From contig NZ_LT907842.1 in NCBI RefSeq assembly GCF_900215245.1, positions 2,666,001 through 2,730,000 on the forward strand: a stretch of 64,000 bases of DNA, in the 5' to 3' direction. Under the pieces are notes generated by a model. That model was not told where the DNA came from. It saw nothing but the letters and a program-made list of their open reading frames with translations, and made no database searches. This stretch comes from Pseudomonas fluorescens (GTDB lineage Bacteria; Pseudomonadota; Gammaproteobacteria; Pseudomonadales; Pseudomonadaceae). Below are positions 39,465 to 48,207 of the stretch, one piece after another (the stretch's first letter is position 1; each line of letters starts with the position of its first letter). The position numbers and the translations under genes are program-made.

Positions 39465-40044
39465 AGTCGTGTTGCTCCGCGTCGCTCAACGGTTGGCTGG
39501 CCGTGCTGTCTTGCATGCGCAGCACGGTGCTGTCGCCTTGGGTTTCGAGCAATTCGATGGTGTTCACCAGCTCGCCACCGTCGATATTGATCTGGGTGAA
39601 GACCTGCTTGAGCAGCAGTGAGCGTGGGGTCAGCGTCAGCTTCCACTGGTTGGCTGCGCCTTGCAGTTGCAGTTCGAAGTCGCGCTGCAAGCCGCTGCTG
39701 TCGCCCTGGAGCACGGCGAGGAACAGGCGATTCTGCTCGGCGCCGGCGCTCTTGTTCGGCAGCAGTTGCCAGCCGTTGGCGTCACGCCGGGCAATGCCCT
39801 GGGCGCTGATGCGGTAGTCCTGTTGCAGCGGGGTTTTCAGCAGCCACAGCAGGCCGTGGTCTTTGGCGAGCACGAAGGTGCCTTTGCTGACCAGTGGCTG
39901 CGGCAGGGCGCGCAGGTGTTTTTCCTGGATGAAGCTGCCGTGGATCACCGAGGGTTTGGCCAACTGGTCGCTGAGTTGTTGCAGGTCAAACGCATGGGCA
40001 TTGAGGCTCAGCATCAAGCTTGCAAACAGTATTAAAACTCTCAT
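39454..40044 (-). CDS. apeL: LolA-like outer-membrane lipid carrier ApeL
   Basis: A 196-residue periplasmic protein with signal peptide MRVLILFASLMLSLNAHA (1-18) and a LolA-like half-barrel (QLSDQLAKPSVIHGSFIQEK; GTFVLAKDHGLLWLLKTPLQ). LolA-family proteins carry hydrophobic acyl groups across the periplasm; here the cargo is presumably the polyene lipid. It overlaps the thioesterase gene by 4 bp. Confidence 0.87.
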   Translation of the reverse strand: MRVLILFASLMLSLNAHAFDLQQLSDQLAKPSVIHGSFIQEKHLRALPQPLVSKGTFVLAKDHGLLWLLKTPLQQDYRISAQGIARRDANGWQLLPNKSAGAEQNRLFLAVLQGDSSGLQRDFELQLQGAANQWKLTLTPRSLLLKQVFTQINIDGGELVNTIELLETQGDSTVLRMQDSTASQPLSDAEQHDFAQ

Positions 40045-40466
40045 GCCAAAGCCCTTTCGACGGCGTCGGTGAATATTTTCGGCGAGGCCAACTGCATCTC
40101 GCGGCTGGCGATTTCTACGGCCACTTGCACGGTGCTGGCGCGGGTCAAACGCTCGCCGCTGGCAAGGTCACTGATCAGGTAGTTCACCTTCAAACGGTTC
40201 TCCCATTCCACCAGGCTGGCGCGCACATTAATCGTCTGGCCAAAGGTGGCGCCGCGCACGTAGCGCAGCTGCATTTCGATCACTGGCCAGGCGTAACCCG
40301 ACTCAAGCATTGCCGTGTAGTTGTGGCCGATCTTGTCCAGCAGCGCGCAGCGCGCCACTTCCAGGTACTTCACGTAATGCCCGTGCCACACCACATTCAT
40401 GGTGTCGATATCGAAAAACGGCACGAGGATCTCGGTGTCGCAATGCAATACGCCCTGGCTACGCAT
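40041..40466 (-). CDS. apeK: 4-hydroxybenzoyl-CoA-type thioesterase ApeK
   Basis: A 141-residue hotdog thioesterase with the family signature FDIDTMNVVWHGHYVKYLE (about residues 18-36), including the catalytic Asp followed by conserved His and Glu. It starts MRSQGVLHCDTEILVPFFDI; the open frame runs 67 codons further upstream but inside the lyase gene. It may release or proof-read aryl/polyene thioesters. It overlaps the ammonia-lyase stop by 8 bp. Confidence 0.86.
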   Translation of the reverse strand: MRSQGVLHCDTEILVPFFDIDTMNVVWHGHYVKYLEVARCALLDKIGHNYTAMLESGYAWPVIEMQLRYVRGATFGQTINVRASLVEWENRLKVNYLISDLASGERLTRASTVQVAVEIASREMQLASPKIFTDAVERALA

Positions 40467-42000
40467 GCAGCCTCCAGTGTTGCTCGGCGATACGTTTGAG
40501 GCACAGGCGCAGTTCGCCTTCCAGCGCGCGGTCTTCGATGACCGGCGGGAAGTCCTTGGCCAGCTCTTCATGCATGGCGGCCAAAGCTGGCGGCAGCGCG
40601 CGTGCATCGTCAGCCTGGGCGCGTAGCCACACACCCTGGTTAGCGGCGAGCAGGGTCGCGGCGGCAACCTGTTCGGTCAGCTCCAGCACGCGGATTGCAT
40701 CGCGGGCGGCGATGGTGCCCATGCTCACCTTGTCCTGGTTATGGCATTCGGTGGAGCGCGAGAACACGCTGGCCGGCATGGTGTTTTTCAGCGCTTCGGC
40801 GGTCCAGGCGCTGGTGCCGATCTGCACGGCCTTGAAACCGTGATTGATCATCGCGCGGTCGGCCGGGGCGCCGGACAGATTGCTCGGCAGGCCGTGGTTG
40901 TAACGCACGTCCACCAGCAGTGCGAGCTGGCGGTCGAGCAGGTCGGCAACGTTGGCCACCAGGGTCTTGAGGCTGTCCATGGCGAAGGCGATATGCCCGC
41001 CGTAGAAGTGCCCACCGTGCAGCACGCGTTCTTCTTCGGCGTCGATGATCGGGTTGTCGTTGGCGCTGTTCAGTTCGATTTCGATAAACGAACGCAGCCA
41101 GTTCAGGCTGTCGGCCAACACGCCAAGCACGTGCGGCGCGCAGCGCAGCGAATAGCGATCCTGCAGGCGGTGCAGCGGTGCGGTCGGCGCATCAATCGCC
41201 AGGTCCTTGCGCAACCAGGCAGCGACTTGCATCTGCCCGGGGTGCGGCTTGGCGGCGAACAGGCGCTCGTCGAAGTGTTCCGGGTTGCCTTGCAGCGCCA
41301 CCACGTTCAACGCGGTGATGCGTGTGGCCAGTTGCAGCAGGTAGTCGGCACGGGCGAAGGCCAGGCAGGCGAGGCCGGTCATCACGGCGGTGCCATTCAT
41401 CAATGCCAGGGCTTCCTTGGGGCGCAAGACCAGCGGCTCCCAGCCCAATTCGTGGTGCACGTCGGCGGCCTGGCGGCGTTCACCTCGGAACATCACTTCA
41501 CGCTCGCCGGACAGGGTCGCAGCAACGTACGACAGTGGGGTCAGATCACCGCTGGCGCCCACCGAGCCTTCTTCCGGGATCAGCGGCAGCACGTCGTGTT
41601 CAAGGAACGCATGCAGGCGCTCCAGCAACTCCACACGCACTCCGGAAACACCGTGGCACAACGACTGTAGACGCGCCGCCAGCACAGCCCGCGTGGCTTG
41701 GGCGTCAAGCAACTTGCCCAGCCCGCACCCGTGGAACGTGTACAGGTGACGCGGCAAAGCCTCGACGTGCTGCAACGGTACCGCCACCACGCAGGAGTCG
41801 CCGTAGCCGGTGGTCACGCCATAGATCACGCCTTCCTTGTCCAGCAACGAGTCGAGAAACTGCGCGCCCTTGGCAATGCGCTGGCGATAGGCGGCATCAT
41901 CCTGCAATTGCGTGGGCACCTGACGGTTGGCCAGGGCCAATACGTCTTCAATGCGCAAAGCGTGTTCGCCAAAGGTTACCGGCTCAAGATGCGTCGTCAT
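40459..42000 (-). CDS. Aromatic amino acid ammonia lyase (HAL/PAL/TAL family)
   Basis: A 513-residue member of the MIO-dependent lyases. The self-cyclising triad Ala149-Ser150-Gly151 lies in GSVGASGDLTPLSYVA, and the catalytic Tyr loop is YGVTTGYGDSC (60-70). At the substrate-selectivity pair it has Phe89-His90 (LYTFHGCG), matching neither Ser-His of histidine lyases nor His-Leu/Phe-Leu of tyrosine/phenylalanine lyases. In this cluster it could make a cinnamate-type acid for the ApeH adenylating domain. ATG at 41998-42000 overlaps the acyltransferase gene by 17 bp. Confidence 0.87.
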   Translation of the reverse strand: MTTHLEPVTFGEHALRIEDVLALANRQVPTQLQDDAAYRQRIAKGAQFLDSLLDKEGVIYGVTTGYGDSCVVAVPLQHVEALPRHLYTFHGCGLGKLLDAQATRAVLAARLQSLCHGVSGVRVELLERLHAFLEHDVLPLIPEEGSVGASGDLTPLSYVAATLSGEREVMFRGERRQAADVHHELGWEPLVLRPKEALALMNGTAVMTGLACLAFARADYLLQLATRITALNVVALQGNPEHFDERLFAAKPHPGQMQVAAWLRKDLAIDAPTAPLHRLQDRYSLRCAPHVLGVLADSLNWLRSFIEIELNSANDNPIIDAEEERVLHGGHFYGGHIAFAMDSLKTLVANVADLLDRQLALLVDVRYNHGLPSNLSGAPADRAMINHGFKAVQIGTSAWTAEALKNTMPASVFSRSTECHNQDKVSMGTIAARDAIRVLELTEQVAAATLLAANQGVWLRAQADDARALPPALAAMHEELAKDFPPVIEDRALEGELRLCLKRIAEQHWRLHA

Positions 42001-42919
42001 CGGTCTTCCAGAAAGGGTAAAAGTTGAACCATTGTTGGGGCGCTTCCAGGCAGAACTGGCCCAGGCGTGCAGCGTAGCGTGCGGTCCACAGGGCAATCAC
42101 CTGCTCGCGGGTGCTGCGCTTCCATTCGATCAATGGGGTGAACGGCTCGATGGTCAGGCGATAGCGGCCGTTGTGTTTCAGGCACATCAGCAGGTTGACC
42201 GGGCATTTCAACAGGCCGGCCAGCAGCCACGGGCCTTGGGGGAAGGCGGCGTCATGGCCGAGGAAATCCACGCGGACCTTGCGCCCGCCGTGCAGCGGCA
42301 CGCGGTCACCGGCAATCGCCAGCCACTCGCCGTCGTCCAGGCGCTGGCTGAGCAGCAGCATGGTCGCCGGGTCCAGCTCGCTGACCTGGATCAGGCGCAA
42401 ATGGGTCGCCCCGGCTTCGCCCAGCAGGCGGTTGAAGCGTTCTGCGTGCTTGGTGTGCACCAGCACGTTCATGGTGACTTGCTCACCGATATCGGCCAGC
42501 GCACGGCAGACTTCGAGGTTGCCCAAGTGTGCGCCTACCAGCATCTGCCCGCGCTCGCCGCGCAGTTGCCCACGCAATTGCGCGGGGTCGTTAATTTCGA
42601 TTTGTTCGATGCGCAGCTTGCCGTTCCACACGTCGAGCTTGTCGAGCAGGGCGTCGGCGAAGGCCATGAACTGCCCGAACACACGTGTGTGGCTGGGCCG
42701 CAACGCAGCGCGCCCGCTCCAGTCGGCCAGGCGCTGCTGGTATTCCCAGGCACTCCGGCGTGCCGTGCGGCCGAACAGGAAGAAGTACAACACGATGCCG
42801 TACAGCACCGGGCTTAGCAGGCGGCGACCGAGCAGCTTGGCGGCGACGGCGGTGAGCTTCATCAGCCAGAAGCTGCCGCGCTCCTCACGGTCGGCCCAGT
42901 GTTTGCTGCTGTCGCTCAT
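41984..42919 (-). CDS. LpxL/HtrB-type acyltransferase of the aryl-polyene cluster
   Basis: A 311-residue protein with an N-terminal membrane anchor (about 36-50) and the lysophospholipid/lipid A acyltransferase motif HLGNLE (HX4E, in VGAHLGNLEVCRA), plus AIAGDRVPLHGG and FLGHDAAFPQGPWLLA. It probably transfers the polyene or a fatty acyl chain to the lipid anchor. Together with the preceding GT2 gene it covers the two functions that I recall being joined in ApeJ of other clusters. ATGA overlap with the GT2 gene. Confidence 0.84.
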   Translation of the reverse strand: MSDSSKHWADREERGSFWLMKLTAVAAKLLGRRLLSPVLYGIVLYFFLFGRTARRSAWEYQQRLADWSGRAALRPSHTRVFGQFMAFADALLDKLDVWNGKLRIEQIEINDPAQLRGQLRGERGQMLVGAHLGNLEVCRALADIGEQVTMNVLVHTKHAERFNRLLGEAGATHLRLIQVSELDPATMLLLSQRLDDGEWLAIAGDRVPLHGGRKVRVDFLGHDAAFPQGPWLLAGLLKCPVNLLMCLKHNGRYRLTIEPFTPLIEWKRSTREQVIALWTARYAARLGQFCLEAPQQWFNFYPFWKTDDDAS

Positions 42920-43650
42920 GCTTGCCACCGACGCCACAGGATCATCGGCGCGCGCACCAACATGCCGAAGAACAGCCGCGTGTGCATGGCCGAAATGCGC
43001 ACGTTGTCGCGGAACAACCGGAAGTGCGACAAACCGTCGGCGGGGTAATGCACGTGGGTCGGCAGCCAGCGCATCGGCTGGTTACGCCAGGCCAGGCGCA
43101 CCAGGATGTCCGAGTCGAAATCCATGCGTGTGCCAATGTAGGCTGAGTCCATCAACGCCAGGGTGGGCGCCAGCGGGTACACGCGAAAGCCACACATCGA
43201 GTCGCGAATCTGCAGCGACAAGGTATTGATCCACACCCACACATGTGTCAGGTAACGTGCGTACAGGCGGCCCTTGGGCACGCTCTCGTCGTATTCCGGG
43301 TAGCCGCAGATTACCGCGTCCGGGTGCATGCGGGAGCTGTCGAGGAAGCACTCGACTTCACGCAGGTCGTGCTGGCCGTCGGCATCCACTTGCAGCGCGT
43401 GGCTGAAGCCCAGGCGCGCGGCCTCACGGAAGCCGGCCATGACCGCGCCGCCCTTGCCTTGATTGTTCGGCAGGGTCAGCAAGGTGACGTTTTCAAGTGT
43501 CGCCAATTGCGCCAATACCGCTGCGCAGGCCGGGCTGCTGCCGTCGTCGACCAGCAGGCACGGCAGGCCACTGTTCAACAGGCTCTGGACCACGGCCGGC
43601 ACGGCGGCTTCGTGGTTGTAGACCGGGATCAGGGCGCAGGGGTTATGCAT
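42916..43650 (-). CDS. Family 2 glycosyltransferase of the aryl-polyene cluster
   Basis: A 244-residue GT-A fold enzyme: CALIPVYNHEAAVPAVV at the start, LLVDDGSSPACAA, the DxD-type motif QVDADGQHDLRE and GFRVYPLAPTLALMD. It would add a sugar to the lipid or pigment anchor. It is a stand-alone gene, next to but separate from the acyltransferase. It overlaps the apeHI gene by 8 bp. Confidence 0.85.
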   Translation of the reverse strand: MHNPCALIPVYNHEAAVPAVVQSLLNSGLPCLLVDDGSSPACAAVLAQLATLENVTLLTLPNNQGKGGAVMAGFREAARLGFSHALQVDADGQHDLREVECFLDSSRMHPDAVICGYPEYDESVPKGRLYARYLTHVWVWINTLSLQIRDSMCGFRVYPLAPTLALMDSAYIGTRMDFDSDILVRLAWRNQPMRWLPTHVHYPADGLSHFRLFRDNVRISAMHTRLFFGMLVRAPMILWRRWQA

Positions 43651-45313
43651 GCGCGGTCACCAGTTGAATGCGACCGCTGGAGCAGGCTGCGACGCCGTTG
43701 CGGTAGGCGAAGTACAGCTTGCCGCGTTCCGGGTCAAAGCGCAGGTGCAGTTCAATCTGGTCGCCGGGTCGCACCAGTTGCTGGAACTTGAGCACTTCCA
43801 TGCCGGCAAAGGTGGCGGGCAGGTCGAGCAGTTGCTGGCCGAGGTTGAACGCCCACTCCACTTGCACCACGCCAGGCAGCACCGGCGTGACCGGGAAGTG
43901 GCCGCTGAAGTAGGCCAGGTCCGGCGGAATGTTCAGTTGCACGGTCCATTCGCCATCGACTTCGACTTGCTCCAGCACTTCCGGCGCTTTTGGCCGTGGT
44001 GCCAGCAGCAGCGCGGCGACGTCGGCCTGGGGCAGTTTGCCTTGGGCATTGAGCGGCAATTGGCGCAGCAAACGCCAGCGGCGCGGCAGGGCCAGCGCTT
44101 CGCAATGTTGGCTCAGGTGTTGGCGCAAGGTTTGGGTGACGGTGCGGCGGCCCTGGTTGCGCAGGGCATGCAAGCCCTCGGCACTGAGCACCACCAATGC
44201 GCCGAGTGATGCGCGGTTTTCCTGCACCACGCCCATCCGGGTGTCGGCGACCCAGTCATGGGTCATCAGCGCCTGTTCCAGCATGGGCAGTGAGATACGT
44301 TTTTCTTCCAGTTTGACGATACGGTCCAGGCGCCCCAGCAGCTCGAAACGGCCATCGGAATGGATGCGCGCAGCGTCGGCAGTGTGTTCGATATGCCCGG
44401 CGGGCAGGTACGGTGAGGCGATGCGCAGGGCGCCGTCGGCGTCCTGGCTCAGTTGCACGTCGGCAAACGGCTGCCAGGGTTGGGCGCCCTGGCGCCAGGC
44501 GATGCCACCGGTTTCCGAGCTGCCGAGGATTTCCGTCGGCCATTGCTGCAAGCGGTCGTACAGGCTGCCGGCAGCCTCCACGGGCAACGCGCCGCCGGAA
44601 GAGAACACCCGCGCCACGTGGCTCAGCGCGGGCCAGTCAAGGTTATCGCCCATGCGCTTGAGCAACGCCGGGCTGGCAACCCAGGCAAATTGCGGGTGCT
44701 CACGGCTGGCGCGCTGCATGTCTTCGGGGAAGGCCAGTTGTTTGCGCACAAAAGTGCGACCGGCGCACAGCGGCCACAACACGCGAAAGAGCAAACCGTA
44801 GATGTGCTGGGTGGCGACGCTGCCGATGATGCAGGCGTCTTTGAGGTCTGCGCCCCAGAGGTTTTCCAGGGCCTGGACTTCATTGGCCAACTGGCGCAGG
44901 GTCTTGTCGATACGCTTGGGCTCGCCGCTTGAGCCGGAGGTGCACAGGCTGAGTTGGCAAGTATCCAGATCGAGCGCGGCGGGGCGCAATGGCGCCTGAT
45001 ACAACCCGTCGAGATCGGCGGCTTCAACCAGCCAGGCGTCGACGGCCTTGTCCCAGCGTTGGCGCGTCTGGGGTTGCAGGTCGGCGGGCAACAGCACACT
45101 GACCCCGGCTCGCCAGGCGCCCAGCAGGGCAATCGCCAGTTGGCCGGCGTCTTCAAGGTGCACCGCCAAACGCTGGATACCTCGCGCTTGCAGGCCCGCC
45201 GCCAGGCTCAGGGCTTGGGCGCACAGTTGGGCGTGATTCATCGCAGGCTCGGTGGTGACCGGCCGTTGTTCCAGCGGCTCAAGCAGCACGTGCTCAAGTT
45301 TCAACCCATTCAT
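43643..45313 (-). CDS. Fused acyl-ACP/CoA adenylating ligase and dehydratase (ApeH-ApeI)
   Basis: A 556-residue protein with two parts. Residues about 1-430 are an ANL-family adenylating enzyme: phosphate loop [41 protein letters not shown] and the catalytic Lys in LNAQGKLP; this would activate the aryl starter acid and load it on an ACP. Residues about 450-556 are a hotdog dehydratase of FabZ type ([20 protein letters not shown] with the catalytic His). They correspond to ApeH and ApeI, elsewhere usually separate genes. The start ATG 45311-45313 ([17 protein letters not shown]) overlaps apeG by 4 bp. Confidence 0.87.
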   Translation of the reverse strand: MNGLKLEHVLLEPLEQRPVTTEPAMNHAQLCAQALSLAAGLQARGIQRLAVHLEDAGQLAIALLGAWRAGVSVLLPADLQPQTRQRWDKAVDAWLVEAADLDGLYQAPLRPAALDLDTCQLSLCTSGSSGEPKRIDKTLRQLANEVQALENLWGADLKDACIIGSVATQHIYGLLFRVLWPLCAGRTFVRKQLAFPEDMQRASREHPQFAWVASPALLKRMGDNLDWPALSHVARVFSSGGALPVEAAGSLYDRLQQWPTEILGSSETGGIAWRQGAQPWQPFADVQLSQDADGALRIASPYLPAGHIEHTADAARIHSDGRFELLGRLDRIVKLEEKRISLPMLEQALMTHDWVADTRMGVVQENRASLGALVVLSAEGLHALRNQGRRTVTQTLRQHLSQHCEALALPRRWRLLRQLPLNAQGKLPQADVAALLLAPRPKAPEVLEQVEVDGEWTVQLNIPPDLAYFSGHFPVTPVLPGVVQVEWAFNLGQQLLDLPATFAGMEVLKFQQLVRPGDQIELHLRFDPERGKLYFAYRNGVAACSSGRIQLVTAHA

Positions 45314-45855
45314 ACGCGGCCTCGAACCCTTTGTCGTACCAGCCATTCCACGGCAAACAACAGCCCCATCAGCCCGTAGGCGATCAGCCCGTTGTACAAC
45401 GTCCACCAGCTCAACGGCGCCCACAGGGTGAGCGCGGCGGCGAGCAGGCCATTACACAGAAAAAACACACTCCACACCACGGTGACCTGGCGGGTATACA
45501 CAATCGCTTCGGGCGGCAGCTGTGGCTCGGTCATGCGTGCCAGGCGTTCGACCATCGGCGGGCCATATTTCAGGCTCAGGCCAAACAGCGCCAGCATGAA
45601 CGCGCTGACCAGGCTCGGGTACCAGCGCAACAGGTGCGGGTTGTCGAACCAGGCCAGCAGCAGGCAGAACAGGATCACCGCCACGGCCATCCAGCGGCTG
45701 CCGGGGTGGCGCGCACCGGTCAGTGCCCGCAACAGCCACAGGCTGCCCAACAGCAAGCCGAATTGCCAGGGTGCAAAGTGTTCGGTGCCGTAATACACCG
45801 CAAAGGGGTACAGCAGCCCCGCCAGCAACAGGCCAAGGCCGATCAAGCGTCTCAT
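45310..45855 (-). CDS. apeG: COG4648-type membrane protein ApeG
   Basis: A 181-residue integral membrane protein with about five to six hydrophobic segments (for example LIGLGLLLAGLLYPFAVYYG and WWTLYNGLIAYGLMGLLFAV). Proteins of this family sit between the ACP genes and the ligase in APE clusters; a role in export or anchoring is assumed but not known. It overlaps both neighbours by 4 bp. Confidence 0.82.
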   Translation of the reverse strand: MRRLIGLGLLLAGLLYPFAVYYGTEHFAPWQFGLLLGSLWLLRALTGARHPGSRWMAVAVILFCLLLAWFDNPHLLRWYPSLVSAFMLALFGLSLKYGPPMVERLARMTEPQLPPEAIVYTRQVTVVWSVFFLCNGLLAAALTLWAPLSWWTLYNGLIAYGLMGLLFAVEWLVRQRVRGRV

Positions 45856-46106
45856 GCGGCGGGCGTGACCAGACGGTACACCGCCTCAACCACGTCATTG
45901 ACGGTGCGCACCGCCTTGAATTCTTCGGCGGCGATCTTCTTGCCGGTCTGGCGCTTGATATGGTCGATCAGGTCGACGGCATCGATGCTGTCGATTTCCA
46001 GGTCCTGGTAGAGGTTGGCGTCGAGGGTGACGCGTTCCGGCGGCAATTCAAACAGTTCCACCATGGCGTTGCGCAGGGTGTTGAAAATATCGTCACGAGT
46101 TTGCAT
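45852..46106 (-). CDS. apeF: Acyl carrier protein ApeF
   Basis: An 84-residue carrier protein; the phosphopantetheine serine is in LEIDSIDAVDLIDHI. The start MQTRDDIFNTLRNAMVELF is 9 bp after the apeE stop. One of two ACPs that shuttle the growing aryl polyene between KS, KR and dehydratase. Confidence 0.9.
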   Translation of the reverse strand: MQTRDDIFNTLRNAMVELFELPPERVTLDANLYQDLEIDSIDAVDLIDHIKRQTGKKIAAEEFKAVRTVNDVVEAVYRLVTPAA

Positions 46107-46115
46107 GGTCCGGTC

Positions 46116-46385
46116 TCAAGCTGCCTGTCTGGCCGTGACGAACGCCGCAAGGCTGGCCACGTTGGTGAAGTGATTGCGGGTGTCCTTGGCGTCGGCATCA
46201 ATCTTGATGCCGTACTTTTTCTGAATCGCCAGGCCCAATTCCAGGGCGTCGACTGAATCCAGGCCCAGGCCTTCGCCGAACAGGGTTTGTTCGCTACCGA
46301 TGTCGTCGACGCTGATGTCTTCCAGGCCCAGGGCCTCGATGATCAGTGTCTTTATGTCGTGCTCAAGGCGGTGTTGGTCGCTCAT
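46116..46385 (-). CDS. apeE: Acyl carrier protein ApeE
   Basis: An 89-residue carrier protein with the phosphopantetheine serine in GLGLDSVDALELGLAI, starting MSDQHRLEHDIKTLIIEALG. The start lies inside the 3' end of apeD (23-bp overlap). Paired ACPs are standard in APE clusters. Confidence 0.9.
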   Translation of the reverse strand: MSDQHRLEHDIKTLIIEALGLEDISVDDIGSEQTLFGEGLGLDSVDALELGLAIQKKYGIKIDADAKDTRNHFTNVASLAAFVTARQAA

Positions 46386-47154
46386 CTTCGGCGAGCTCCT
46401 TAATGAAATAGTCATGCAGGTAATCGTTGAGCTTGCGTGAAGCCTGGGGCGCAGGCCCAAGTGCGGCAAACGCTTGTGGTTCTATATCGGCACCCACCCG
46501 CAAACTGAAGTGCACGCGGCATTTGGGGATGCGATACCAGGGTTCGGCCTTGGTCAGGGTCGTGGGGCTGACCTTGATCACCACGGGGGTGATGATTGTC
46601 GCACCCCGCAGCGCAATGGCGGCGCCCCCGCGATGAAAGGCGGGCATCGCGCCGGGTGCGGTGCGGGTGCCTTCGGGAAAGATGATCAGCGTCTGGCCTT
46701 CGCGCAGGGCATCGGCGGCGGCATCAAGCATTTCGGCGCTGCCGTCATTGCTGATATAGCTGGCATCACGCACCGGCCCACGGGTAAAGGGGTTTTGCCA
46801 CAGGCTCTGCTTGACCACGCAGTTGGCCTGGCGCACCAGGCCGATCAAAAACACCACGTCGATCAGTGACGGGTGGTTGGCAATGACCATCTGGCCGGGG
46901 CGGCCGAGTTTTTCTGCGCCTTCGACGCTGTAGGTCAGCACGCCGGCGCGTTGCATCAGGCAGATAAAGAACCAGAACAGCTTGCTGATGGTGTGACGGG
47001 CGCGGCGCTGGTGTTTTTCAGCGCTGCCCGGCAGGCAACCGAGCAAGGGGAACACCAGCAGACGCAGGCACAGCCCGCCGACGCCGAACAGGACGAAGCT
47101 GGCGGCGGTGGCGAACAGGCGCCAGTAATAGGCGTCCCGTGGCTTGTCGGTCAT
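46363..47154 (-). CDS. apeD: PlsC-type lysophospholipid acyltransferase ApeD
   Basis: A 263-residue membrane-associated acyltransferase with an N-terminal hydrophobic segment (about 13-40), the catalytic NHPSLID box (NHX4D) and FPEGTRTAPGAMPAFHRGGA. It probably acylates the lipid that anchors the pigment. ATG 47152-47154 (MTDKPRDAYYWR) forms an ATGA overlap with apeC; seven upstream codons are open but less likely. Confidence 0.86.
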   Translation of the reverse strand: MTDKPRDAYYWRLFATAASFVLFGVGGLCLRLLVFPLLGCLPGSAEKHQRRARHTISKLFWFFICLMQRAGVLTYSVEGAEKLGRPGQMVIANHPSLIDVVFLIGLVRQANCVVKQSLWQNPFTRGPVRDASYISNDGSAEMLDAAADALREGQTLIIFPEGTRTAPGAMPAFHRGGAAIALRGATIITPVVIKVSPTTLTKAEPWYRIPKCRVHFSLRVGADIEPQAFAALGPAPQASRKLNDYLHDYFIKELAEDERPTPP

Positions 47155-47870
47155 GGCTGGCGTTGCCAGTTCCATACGCGGTTCTTCCAGGCATGTTGGC
47201 AGGCGGCCTGATCAGTGAGCAGGGTGCGCAGCAGGTTCAGGGCATGGGGCCACTGGGTTTGACTGAGTTGGACAGCGCCGCTGTTTAGTTCCAATCGCCA
47301 CTCGTCGCCCGGCGTCAACAGCAGGCCGAGTGCGTAGGGGAAGGGCACGTCAACAATCCAGTTGGCGTAGGCCGCGGGTGGCTGTTCTTCGGTAATCACC
47401 AGCAATACTGCCGGGGCGCCTTCGTTGAGCAGCGCGGCGGCTTCGAGCATGCCGTGTTCCAGGCCGTCGCCGGCAGCCGCGAGGGCGGTCATTTCGCTGG
47501 TTTCATTACGCAGGATCGACCACAGGCCAATCACCGCGTTATGCACCGACAGGCTGAACTGGGTGGGCGACAGTGGCTGCTCGTTGGCCAGGTCGCTGAG
47601 GATGTCGAGGGTGCGCGGGGTTTCGCCGTGCCGGGAGATAAACACCAGCGGCAGGTCTTGCAGGCCCTCGGCCAGCGGCCAGCCGACGCTGAACGCCATG
47701 CGCGCCAGTCGGCTCAGGCGGCGGCGCTGCATGGCAGGCAGGAACGCCACATCAGGGGATGCATCGCTCGCGGGCAGCACCACAGGGGCCTGGCACCAGG
47801 CGTGCCAGTCGTGCGCACTCTCCAGGCCAGGAGCCCAGGCGCGCCATTGGGCGATATTGAAAGTGATCAC
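47151..47870 (-). CDS. apeC: Chain-length-factor-like ketosynthase homologue ApeC
   Basis: A 239-residue protein covering only the N-terminal half of a ketosynthase (MITFNIAQWRAWAPGLESA). Where active KSs have a Cys, this has ETSEMTALAAAGDG, with no cysteine, so it should be a non-catalytic partner, matching the ApeC chain-length factor that pairs with ApeO. It is the first gene of the operon; start GTG 47868-47870 with only a weak ribosome binding site. Confidence 0.8.
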   Translation of the reverse strand: MITFNIAQWRAWAPGLESAHDWHAWCQAPVVLPASDASPDVAFLPAMQRRRLSRLARMAFSVGWPLAEGLQDLPLVFISRHGETPRTLDILSDLANEQPLSPTQFSLSVHNAVIGLWSILRNETSEMTALAAAGDGLEHGMLEAAALLNEGAPAVLLVITEEQPPAAYANWIVDVPFPYALGLLLTPGDEWRLELNSGAVQLSQTQWPHALNLLRTLLTDQAACQHAWKNRVWNWQRQP

Positions 47871-48207
47871 TGAGAAGTTATCCCGCCCCTGCGGGCTTCC
47901 ATGTGCGGCCGTTGGCCCCGAATACCGGGACAGGGAACAATGGCCGAATGGCGCGCATTATCCCGGTGCTGCGGGGTTCTAGCAAACTTTGGTAAATAAT
48001 TGTTCACGGCTTATTACAATTTCCTGGAAAGGATTTACACATTGTCCTTTACCTGAAGCCAGGAGGATTGTCGGACTATTCCTTTTAATGTGTCGGGGCT
48101 CGGCAGAATCTGGCCCCGCGATGCAGCAGTGCATGGATGAACGAGGTAGCTAACAGGCGCTTTTGCCCTCTACACTCGGACATTCATTGATACACGGAGG
48201 TTTTTCC
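47871..48207. other. Divergent intergenic region between the aryl-polyene operon and parA
   Basis: This 337-bp gap must hold promoters in both directions. Visible features are an AT-rich block (about 47984-48030), a dyad AATTGT-N12-ACAATT at 47998-48021, a hairpin CGGGGC/GCCCCG at 48094-48118, and a clear GGAGG site seven bases before the parA ATG. No ORF or confident -35/-10 pair was identified for the minus strand. Confidence 0.6.

Noticed and set aside
38085..39590. 501-codon plus-strand frame opposite apeM
   Set aside because: Gln/Arg/His-rich shadow of the exporter gene; no homology.
47998..48021. AATTGT-N12-ACAATT dyad as an operator for the ape operon
   Set aside because: A 6-bp dyad in a 337-bp AT-rich region is easily met by chance and no known box matches; it is noted in the intergenic entry only.
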